Shown here: positions 1-7,220 of the stretch, one piece after another | Layout: every line of letters begins with the position of its first letter | How positions within the stretch are numbered: position 1 is the first letter of the stretch | Position numbers and translations under genes: made by a program | The notes under the pieces: model-generated | Seen by the model: the letters and a program-made list of their open reading frames with translations, nothing else | What the model was told of the DNA's origin: nothing | The model's database searches: none | NCBI RefSeq assembly: GCF_003432115.1 | Contig: NZ_QWDC01000001.1 | Location: forward strand, 1 to 64,000 | Source of the DNA: Mucilaginibacter conchicola | GTDB lineage: Bacteria > Bacteroidota > Bacteroidia > Sphingobacteriales > Sphingobacteriaceae | Direction: 5' to 3' | Length of the DNA: 64,000 nt

Positions 1-12
1 CCAACTTTTATT

Positions 13-47
13 AAAAGCCTTCACTGGAAACAGGAGAAGGCTTTTTT
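13..47 (+). terminator. Intrinsic terminator of a gene left of the window
   Basis: A perfect 10-bp stem, AAAAGCCTTC at 13-22 pairing with GAAGGCTTTT at 36-45, is followed by more T residues to 47. The A-rich left arm would also let it act on minus-strand transcripts, and the minus-strand gene ending at 213 points at it, so it may serve both directions. Confidence 0.8.
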
Positions 48-212
48 GCGTCCATACTTTTCCTGAAAATCACTCACCACTATCCAATCACCCCGCAGGC
101 GTTCACTCGAATGAAAGCGTTTCTATCGGCTACTTACAGCTGATAATGCTTTGTTATTACTTTTCTTTGGTCTTGTATATATCAGTAAGTTATCACTGGC
201 GCGGCTGTATTA

Positions 213-1721
213 CTATTTGATTGGGGTTCTCTGCTTGTAAGAAAATTTGTTAATTATGTGGGCCGGGAAATCATAGTATTTAATTATCTGCAGGTCATAA
301 TTGTTGCTTTGTGCAGCGGTTATGGCGGGTTGTAGTTTTGCCAATAGTTGCTTATTCTTGGGTGGGTTATTTTTAACAGGATTAGCCAATATAGCTTTAA
401 GCACAAGTTTTTCAACCTGTAGCATCTGCCGGTTGTTTTTGTTTTGTCGTTTATAAGCCCTTATCTCATAATCAATAAAATCGGTATCACCCAATTCATG
501 ACGCAATATGATACCCAACAGTCGGGCCGCTTTATACACTGTAGAATGTGTGCCATTTTTGGCAAAAGGTGTTATTTTTCGTAGGTGTTTTAACGCTTTA
601 TCATATTGCTTTAAACCTACATGGGCTATACTTATATACAAGAGCAACTCCCAATACTGCTCGTAGTCGGTAGTGGCAAGAGCATTATTTATCAATGAGT
701 TATGTGCATTTGCTGTTCTTAAAGCGTCATCATAATCTTTGTTTGCGGTTAGGTAAACCAATTGATAAATAAGCGCAGTTTTAAGGATACGTTGATTAAG
801 GTATTCTTGGTTATTGGGCGATACAAGCGCCTCAAGTTTCTTTATAAAGAAAGGCATATCATCATATCCTTTTAGTGTTCTTAAGCTATCCAGGATACCT
901 TCAAGAGTGGATAGATAATCGGCCAGATTGGCGCCGGGTTTCTCAAGGTTTTGTTCAAACAAAATGTTCAACTCAGAGAAAGTTCTCAAAGCCGATCGGT
1001 AATCGCCGGTACTGGTGAAAAAGAACGATTGGAATAGCAAATGCAGTTTGGCCGATTCAAAGTTATGCGCTACTTTACCTGTAACAAGGCTTAACTCACT
1101 TAATAGTAAATCGTTTAGATGCTGTTTACCCTGCTCTGTAGTTATTTTTCCGGCGTTTATCAACCTGTATCTTAATATCTCGAAAAGCGAATAATGCTCA
1201 TGAACCTGCTGCTGTGTTTTCAGAATGCTTTTTCCTTTTGATTGTAAAGCTATCAACTTGTTGTCGTCAATGTCAGGGAAATTTAGCAGGGAAGTAACGT
1301 TGATCTCTTCCCTTAGCGCCATATATTCCATTAAATGATTTTGTGAAGCACCTGCTAATTGTTTACAATCTCTCAACTCTTTTAAACCATCGGCGGTAAA
1401 AGAACGATCAAGCAATACTTTGGCGCGCATATAGCTTTGCATTTGTTTAAAAAGTGGGTCTTTATCACATCGGGCACTTACCAGGCTATCAGTAATCACA
1501 TCGTAAAGATAGGTTGCTGTTGTATGGAAAGATGATGTGGGATGTTTGGCTTTAAACAACGCATAAGCATCATGAGATCCATCGTTTGGCATGTTCTCAA
1601 TAATATCAAACAAGGATAGATAGTCCCTCTCGCACGACTGTTTTTTGCAATTCATTCTGAAACAGCGTTTTTCGGTTACTGAGAGGGTCTTTACCAGCTT
1701 CACCAGATCATCTTTTTGCAT
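213..1721 (-). CDS. Helical-repeat (TPR-like) protein of unknown function
   Basis: This 502-residue protein starts at an ATG (complement of 1719-1721). It has no signal peptide or membrane segment, so it is probably cytoplasmic. The sequence is almost entirely predicted helix, with repeated aromatic and leucine spacing (for example around YRSALRTFSELNILF and YDKALKHLRKI) that resembles degenerate tetratricopeptide repeats. The N-terminus (LVKTLSVTEKRCFRM) resembles a group of roughly 500-residue uncharacterised Bacteroidota proteins as I remember them; I know of no function for them. It is transcribed away from the ribokinase gene across a 200-bp AT-rich spacer and nothing in its surroundings ties it to sugar use. 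A scaffold or regulatory interaction role would be a guess. Confidence 0.75.
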   Translation of the reverse strand: MQKDDLVKLVKTLSVTEKRCFRMNCKKQSCERDYLSLFDIIENMPNDGSHDAYALFKAKHPTSSFHTTATYLYDVITDSLVSARCDKDPLFKQMQSYMRAKVLLDRSFTADGLKELRDCKQLAGASQNHLMEYMALREEINVTSLLNFPDIDDNKLIALQSKGKSILKTQQQVHEHYSLFEILRYRLINAGKITTEQGKQHLNDLLLSELSLVTGKVAHNFESAKLHLLFQSFFFTSTGDYRSALRTFSELNILFEQNLEKPGANLADYLSTLEGILDSLRTLKGYDDMPFFIKKLEALVSPNNQEYLNQRILKTALIYQLVYLTANKDYDDALRTANAHNSLINNALATTDYEQYWELLLYISIAHVGLKQYDKALKHLRKITPFAKNGTHSTVYKAARLLGIILRHELGDTDFIDYEIRAYKRQNKNNRQMLQVEKLVLKAILANPVKNNPPKNKQLLAKLQPAITAAQSNNYDLQIIKYYDFPAHIINKFSYKQRTPIK

Positions 1722-1869
1722 ATTATAAGATTATAATTGTCAAATATTAATATTTTTTTTTGTTTAAAATATTAATAATCAAATATTTATTAATTATCGT
1801 AACAATTTTTGAAATATTACAATTATAAATTTACTATAAAATTGGTACTGCACAAGTGATTGTTATCTA

Positions 1870-1877
1870 TAGATTTG
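1870..1877 (+). promoter_or_regulatory. Possible -7 element upstream of ribokinase
   Basis: TAGATTTG matches the Bacteroidota -7 consensus TAnnTTTG and lies about 48 bases before the ribokinase ATG. No good TTG stands at the usual -33 distance (CTG at 1848-1850 is nearest), so the match is incomplete. The LacI palindrome found elsewhere in the window is absent here. Confidence 0.4.
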
Positions 1878-1924
1878 GTAACAAGAACCCAATTATACCT
1901 ACTTCTCTAATTAACTAAGTGACT

Positions 1925-2845
1925 ATGAAAATAACCGTAGTTGGTAGCACCAACATGGATATGGTTGTTAAAACAACCCATTTGCCCGCGCCCGGCGAAA
2001 CCGTTTTAGGTGGTTCGTTTTTTATGAATCCCGGCGGCAAAGGTGCTAACCAAGCTGTTGCTGCAGCAAGGCTTGGCGGCGATGTTACCTTTATTACTAA
2101 AATAGGTAACGATGTTTTTGGTAAGCAATCTTCACAGTTGTTTGATGACGAGGGAATAAACATATCATGCATACTTGCCGACAGGGAACAGCCATCGGGT
2201 GTGGCGCTTATAACGGTTGATGATAACGGCGAAAATAGTATTGTAGTTGCATCAGGCGCTAATGCGGCGCTTACCCCGGTAGATGTAAGTACTTGTTTAA
2301 ACAGAATAGAAAAGGCAGAAATTATGCTGCTACAGCTGGAGATCCCGATGGATACTGTTGAACTCGTTGCAGATTATGCGGCGGCAAACAACATCCGTTT
2401 GGTTGTTAACCCGGCACCTGCAAATATTTTATCAGAAGATCTTTTAAAAAACATACATATTATCACCCCAAATGCTACTGAGGCAGAGATGCTTACAGGC
2501 GTTAAAGTGACTGACGAAACCAGTGCCGAAGCTGCCGCAAATGTTTTGCACCAAAAGGGCGTTACCAAAGTGATCATCACCATGGGTAAAGCAGGGGCAC
2601 TTGTTTTTGATGGTACCGAAGCAAAAATGGTTGCTGCCCCCAAAGTAACTGCCGTTGATACCACTGCAGCCGGAGATGTATTTAATGGTGCCCTGGTTGT
2701 AGCCTTGGCCGAGGGGCAGGATCTGATAAAGGCAGTAGAATTTTCTTGCCTTGCGGCAGCTCTTTCGGTAACCAAACTGGGTGCGCAATCATCCATCCCG
2801 TACCGTAACGAGATTATTATTAACAGGCTTCAACTAAACGCATAA
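1925..2845 (+). CDS. rbsK: Ribokinase, PfkB family
   Basis: It phosphorylates D-ribose (or a related sugar) at O5 with ATP in the cytoplasm. The 306-residue length is typical. Both PfkB signatures are present: the N-terminal Gly-rich NPGGKGANQA near residue 38 and the C-terminal DTTAAGDVFNGA near residue 245, whose Asp is the catalytic base. I start at the ATG at 1925; a GTG two codons earlier (1919) is possible. It lies 6 bases before a sugar-carrier gene in a plus-strand run. The nucleoside hydrolase at 16.6 kb could supply ribose, which would give this kinase a substrate within the locus (inference). The specific sugar cannot be fixed from sequence. Confidence 0.9.
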   Translation: MKITVVGSTNMDMVVKTTHLPAPGETVLGGSFFMNPGGKGANQAVAAARLGGDVTFITKIGNDVFGKQSSQLFDDEGINISCILADREQPSGVALITVDDNGENSIVVASGANAALTPVDVSTCLNRIEKAEIMLLQLEIPMDTVELVADYAAANNIRLVVNPAPANILSEDLLKNIHIITPNATEAEMLTGVKVTDETSAEAAANVLHQKGVTKVIITMGKAGALVFDGTEAKMVAAPKVTAVDTTAAGDVFNGALVVALAEGQDLIKAVEFSCLAAALSVTKLGAQSSIPYRNEIIINRLQLNA

Positions 2846-2851
2846 TACGAT

Positions 2852-3859
2852 ATGTTCATCATAGAAAATTATTCACTTGCGGTTATCTTTTGCGTGATCA
2901 CCATGTTTTGCTGGGGATCATGGGCTAATACCCAGAAATTGGCGCAGGGCAAATGGGCCTACGAGTTCTTCTATTGGGATTATGTACTGGGTATTGTACT
3001 GTTCTCAGTTGTGGCTGCACTAACATTAGGCAGCAATGGTAGTACCGGTCGTGGGTTTTTAGATGATATACAGCAGGTTGATAGCGCAAATTTGATAAGT
3101 GCCTTTGTGGGTGGCATCATATTTAACCTGGCAAATATCCTGCTTACCATCGCCATTGCCATCGCGGGTATGTCGGTAGCTTTCCCCGTGGGTATAGGCA
3201 TTGCGCTGATATTAGGCGTGATAGCTAATTTCTTCCTGTTACAAAAAGGCGATCCTGTTTTGCTTTTTGTAGGTGTGATAATGGTTACGCTGGCCATTAT
3301 ATTAAACGCAGTTGCTTACGGCTCAAAGAAGACCGACAGCAACTTAAAAACAGGGGCTAAGGGAATTATCGTCGCTGTTATTGCAGGTGTGCTGATGTCG
3401 CAATTCTACAAGTTTGTGGCATCGGGTATGGATCTGGAGAATTTTGTAGAACCTGCCGCCGGTAAAATGACGCCCTATACGGCATCGGTCGTATTCTCGA
3501 TAGGCATACTGGCAAGCAACTTCATCCTCAACACTATCATGATGAAACGACCGATAGAAGGCGTACAGCTATCATACGCAGGCTATTTTAAAGGCAGGTT
3601 CAAATTGCACTTAATAGGCTTGCTTGGCGGCTGTATTTGGGCGCTTGGTAATTTGTTTAACCTAATTGCCGCCGGCAAAGCAGGCCCCGCCGTTTCTTAC
3701 GGGTTAGGGCAGGGGGCAACCCTGATTGCCGCCATTTGGGGCGTGGCGGTATGGAAAGAATTTAAGAATAGTCCGCCTAAAATAATTGGCCTGTTGGCAG
3801 GCATGTTCCTGTTTTTTATTGCAGGCCTGGGGCTGATCATCATTGCAGGCGGATCCTGA
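2852..3859 (+). CDS. GRP/DMT-type sugar permease
   Basis: This 335-residue inner-membrane protein has about ten hydrophobic helices and no signal peptide. It starts with a helix containing MFCWGSWANTQK, characteristic of the glucose/ribose porter and RhaT branch of the drug/metabolite transporter superfamily, whose members import monosaccharides with protons. It begins 6 bases after ribokinase, so uptake and phosphorylation are probably co-translated. Ribose is a reasonable substrate from context, but family members also carry glucose and rhamnose. Confidence 0.85.
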   Translation: MFIIENYSLAVIFCVITMFCWGSWANTQKLAQGKWAYEFFYWDYVLGIVLFSVVAALTLGSNGSTGRGFLDDIQQVDSANLISAFVGGIIFNLANILLTIAIAIAGMSVAFPVGIGIALILGVIANFFLLQKGDPVLLFVGVIMVTLAIILNAVAYGSKKTDSNLKTGAKGIIVAVIAGVLMSQFYKFVASGMDLENFVEPAAGKMTPYTASVVFSIGILASNFILNTIMMKRPIEGVQLSYAGYFKGRFKLHLIGLLGGCIWALGNLFNLIAAGKAGPAVSYGLGQGATLIAAIWGVAVWKEFKNSPPKIIGLLAGMFLFFIAGLGLIIIAGGS

Positions 3860-3896
3860 GAATTTAATTGTTACCCGAAACCAATTTAAACTTGAT

Positions 3897-5153
3897 ATGA
3901 GCACAATTAAACCCAACAAACTTTTTGTAGCCAGTTGCCTCGCGCTGCTGGTCACCTCGCTGTCGTTTGGCATACGGGCAGGTATTATGAATAAACTCGG
4001 TACTGATTTTCACCTGAGTACTGAGCAGCTCGGCGTGATCACCGCGGCAGCTTTCTGGGGTTTCCCACTGGCAATTGTGATAGGCGGCTTTGTGGTAGAT
4101 GCCATCGGCATGAAGAAACTGCTTATCGGCGCCTTTGTTTTTCACCTTTTGGGTATCTTGTTCACGGTGTTCTCAAGCGGGTACTTATCTCTCTTTATAT
4201 CAACACTTTTTATAGGTATAGGTAACGGAACGGTTGAGGCAGCCTGTAACCCTTTGGTAGCTTCAATTTATACCGATAATAAAACCACCAAGCTTAACCA
4301 CTTCCACCTGTGGTTTCCGGGTGGCATAGTGATAGGTACCTTACTGGTGCTTCTGCTGAACAGCGTAAACATTGGCTGGCAGGTACAGGTGGCCTTAATG
4401 ATCATCCCTACGCTGGCTTACGGTTACCTGTTCTCAACGCTCGATTTTCCGGTTACCGAACGCGTGGCATCGGGCTACAGCACGGCAGATATGTACAAGG
4501 CGTCGCTTTCGCCGCTGTTTATTTTTATGTTCATCAGCATGTTTGGTACAGCAGTTACCGAATTGTTCACCGGTCAGTGGATTGATGTATTGCTTAAAAA
4601 CGTAACGGATAACGCTATCCTGATATTAACCCTTACCACAGGTGTAATGGTTATCGGCCGTGGTTTGGCGGGGCCAATTGTGCACCGTTTCTCGCCGCAG
4701 GGTGTGTTGTTAATGTCGTCCATAATTGCGGCTATCGGACTTTACCTATTGAGCACTTTAACCGGTAATGCCATATTTTTTGCGGCACTGGTATTTGGTA
4801 TAGGCGTATGCTATTTCTGGCCTACGATGATAGGCTTTGTGGCCGAATATATCCCTAAATCGGGTGCATTGGGGCTTAACCTGATGGGGGGCGCGGGTAT
4901 GTTTGCTGTGTCAGTCTACAGCATATTTATGGGTAAGCATTACGATGAGCTGGTGGCCAAATATCTGCCTTCGGGAACAACTGCCGATGCCGCTGCAATT
5001 ACTTCAGCTAAAAGCCTTGCAGGCCCCGAGGTATTAAAGCTTACGCTTATTATTCCCGTAGTGCTGATAGTCGGCTTCATCGGCTTAAATCTTTACATGC
5101 GCGCCGCTAAAAAGAAAAGAACAGAGGCTGTACCGGTATTTCAGGCCGAGTAA
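3897..5153 (+). CDS. Major facilitator superfamily sugar permease
   Basis: This MFS carrier of 418 residues has twelve predicted membrane helices in two halves, with a charged loop after helix 2 (GGFVVDAIGMKKLLIG) in the expected place. The glycine-rich helix 4 (GIGNGTVEAACNPLVAS) and the following HFHLWFPGG resemble the fucose-permease-like branch. I prefer the ATG at 3897; an in-frame TTG at 3843 lies inside the preceding gene. It is the second inner-membrane sugar carrier in a row and probably takes up the mono- or disaccharide released by the GH13 enzyme encoded next (inference). Confidence 0.85.
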   Translation: MSTIKPNKLFVASCLALLVTSLSFGIRAGIMNKLGTDFHLSTEQLGVITAAAFWGFPLAIVIGGFVVDAIGMKKLLIGAFVFHLLGILFTVFSSGYLSLFISTLFIGIGNGTVEAACNPLVASIYTDNKTTKLNHFHLWFPGGIVIGTLLVLLLNSVNIGWQVQVALMIIPTLAYGYLFSTLDFPVTERVASGYSTADMYKASLSPLFIFMFISMFGTAVTELFTGQWIDVLLKNVTDNAILILTLTTGVMVIGRGLAGPIVHRFSPQGVLLMSSIIAAIGLYLLSTLTGNAIFFAALVFGIGVCYFWPTMIGFVAEYIPKSGALGLNLMGGAGMFAVSVYSIFMGKHYDELVAKYLPSGTTADAAAITSAKSLAGPEVLKLTLIIPVVLIVGFIGLNLYMRAAKKKRTEAVPVFQAE

Positions 5154-5168
5154 CCAAACGAGCTATAT

Positions 5169-7193
5169 ATGAGGTTTTTAGTTTTTTTATATTGTTTGAT
5201 TTTAACTACGGGCGCTAACACAACAAGTTACGCGGCGGCTATATTGTTGCACCAGAAAGATGCAACGGTATGGCTGCCATCGCAGTTGATCAGCGGGCAG
5301 GTAAAGGACTTTAAAGCCTCAGAAATTACCGTTCATCAAAACGACAGAACTTTTACTGTTAAGGTTGATGCCTTAGGAAAATTCCTTATAAATGTCGATC
5401 TGCAGTACACAGCTAACAAAATCTGGTTGACAGCTATGCATAATGGCAAACAGGTCTCGTCTGCGATATTGAATCTTACCTTAGGTTATCAACCCGTTGC
5501 TATTGTAAAACCCTTTGCTGTTATAAAGGGCAATAAAGCAGTACTACAGCATAAGCTGATAAATAATGCGGGTGAAGAAACACTTAATTATAAATGGACG
5601 GCCGATAGTGGTAATCCTATAGAAACCGTTGTTAAAACCGATAACGGAGAAACCTACGTTAACATCCCGCAGAAAGATGGCGTTTATTACTATACCTTAA
5701 CAGTATCGAATAAAGCCAACACAGTTAAGTACAAAACCTACGTACAACGTAAGGGCAGTAACCTGCGTGCCTTCGAAATAGCTGCAGATAATGTAACCTG
5801 GCTGGATAGCGCCATCATCTACGAGATAACACCAAATACCTTTGTTAAAAAGGGGACTTTTGATGATATCACTAAAAAGCTGCCGGAGATAAAACGCCTC
5901 GGCATAAATACCATTTGGCTGCAGCCAACCTACAAAACAGAACATGGCGGGCAGGGATATGATGTGATCGATTACTTCAATATCCGTAAAGATATTGGCA
6001 CCGAACAGCAACTGGCTAACCTCATTATCAAAGCCAAACAATTGGGCTTAAGGGTGATGTTTGATTTTGTGCCCAACCACACATCTATCAACCATCCTTA
6101 CGCGGTTGACTGTGCTAAGTACGGTACCAATTCTCATTATTACAATTTTTATCAGCATAAGAACGATGGTGTTGCATATTCCTCAAATTATCATGTTAGC
6201 GAGGCAGGTTTTGTTTACTATTTCTGGGATGGCCTGGTAAATCTCAACTACAACAACCCTGAGGTACAACAATGGATAATTGAGGCCTGCAAATACTGGC
6301 TCAATAAATATGACATTGATGGCTACCGCTTTGATGCCGTTTGGGGCCTTAATGCCCGCACCCCATCTTTCAGTAAACGCTTGCGTGAGGAATTGAAAGC
6401 GATAAAACCCGATTTTATGCTGCTGGCCGAGGATAAAGCATCAGACCCGAATGTATTTAAGCAAGGTTTTGATGCCGCTTACGACTGGACTGCCGACACG
6501 GCATGGGTATCGCAATGGGCATGGCAAACAGACCATAACATCCGTAAAAACCTCAGCATTTTTAATTACACCGATAGCCTTAAGAGGGTAGGGCTGCTTA
6601 AAGAACAACTTTATGCGGATAACACCAACAGCGATAAAGTACTGCGGTTTATTGAAAATAACGATGTGCCAAGGTTTATCGCAACGCACAATTTAGAGCA
6701 AACCAAAACTGCAGCAGCGCTGATGTTTGCCTTGCCGGGTATCCCAATGATCTACAACGGGCAGGAGATAGGGAGCACGGTACACCCTTATTCTGGCAAG
6801 GCCATTTTCAGTGCGGCGAATGGCATTGCTTCGGGGGATGATAAGGGATTATTTGCCTGGTATCAGACCTTGATCAACATGCGCAGAGAGCATCCTGCAT
6901 TACGCAGTAAAGCGATAGAAGATGTGCCGGTCATCAATTCAAAAAGTGTTATCGCCTTTCATAAATGGGAGGGGAGCGAGCACTTTATTGTTGTGGCAAA
7001 TATGGCGGGCAATAATGTTGAAGTAAAACTTGATATGGAGCGATGTTGTAGCTCATTACCAAGAGATAAACTGTGTTTTAAAGAAGTTTTAAACAAAAAT
7101 GCATTCGATTGCATAAAATTAAATAAAAAAGATAACTTAGTTATTCCAATTAATGGCTACCAGGTACGATGGATACAGGTAGCAAACCAATAA
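5169..7193 (+). CDS. GH13 alpha-amylase-family enzyme, secreted
   Basis: The predicted product hydrolyses or transfers alpha-glucosidic bonds outside the cytoplasm. A signal peptide (about residues 1-23, no lipobox) is followed by a beta-rich N-terminal region to about residue 200, then the (beta/alpha)8 barrel. Conserved region I is FDFVPNHTS near 298, region II GYRFDAVWG near 385 with the Asp nucleophile, and region III LLAED near 420 with the Glu acid. Region IV reads FIENNDVPRF (about 494-503), where the usual NHD histidine is Asn. The gene sits 15 bases after the permease and 27 before susC, like a starch-utilisation enzyme. Its last 130 bases are unusually AT-rich and hold an operator-like site and promoter-like element. 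Starch, maltodextrin or another alpha-glucan are the candidate substrates. Confidence 0.9.
   Translation: MRFLVFLYCLILTTGANTTSYAAAILLHQKDATVWLPSQLISGQVKDFKASEITVHQNDRTFTVKVDALGKFLINVDLQYTANKIWLTAMHNGKQVSSAILNLTLGYQPVAIVKPFAVIKGNKAVLQHKLINNAGEETLNYKWTADSGNPIETVVKTDNGETYVNIPQKDGVYYYTLTVSNKANTVKYKTYVQRKGSNLRAFEIAADNVTWLDSAIIYEITPNTFVKKGTFDDITKKLPEIKRLGINTIWLQPTYKTEHGGQGYDVIDYFNIRKDIGTEQQLANLIIKAKQLGLRVMFDFVPNHTSINHPYAVDCAKYGTNSHYYNFYQHKNDGVAYSSNYHVSEAGFVYYFWDGLVNLNYNNPEVQQWIIEACKYWLNKYDIDGYRFDAVWGLNARTPSFSKRLREELKAIKPDFMLLAEDKASDPNVFKQGFDAAYDWTADTAWVSQWAWQTDHNIRKNLSIFNYTDSLKRVGLLKEQLYADNTNSDKVLRFIENNDVPRFIATHNLEQTKTAAALMFALPGIPMIYNGQEIGSTVHPYSGKAIFSAANGIASGDDKGLFAWYQTLINMRREHPALRSKAIEDVPVINSKSVIAFHKWEGSEHFIVVANMAGNNVEVKLDMERCCSSLPRDKLCFKEVLNKNAFDCIKLNKKDNLVIPINGYQVRWIQVANQ
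7102..7140 (+). promoter_or_regulatory. Operator-like site and promoter for susC inside the GH13 gene
   Basis: CATTCGATTGCATAAAA at 7102-7118 differs at one position from CAATCGATTGCATAAAA at 19231. The TTG ending the palindrome (7109-7111) is followed 21 bases later by TAACTTAG (7133-7140), a near match to TAnnTTTG and close to TAATTTAG at the xylB promoter. The susC ATG lies 80 bases downstream. I infer a LacI-controlled promoter giving susC its own start inside the end of the GH13 gene. Confidence 0.5.
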
Positions 7194-7220
7194 ATTATTA
7201 TTAAATCTAAACTTAAATGT

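Noticed and set aside
2374..2796. Long open frame on the minus strand opposite ribokinase
   Set aside because: Ribokinase has both family signatures; the opposite frame has no recognisable domain and no upstream signals.
5965..5974. TGATCGATTA in the GH13 gene
   Set aside because: It shares only the ATCGAT core with the operator and is inside the catalytic-domain coding sequence.
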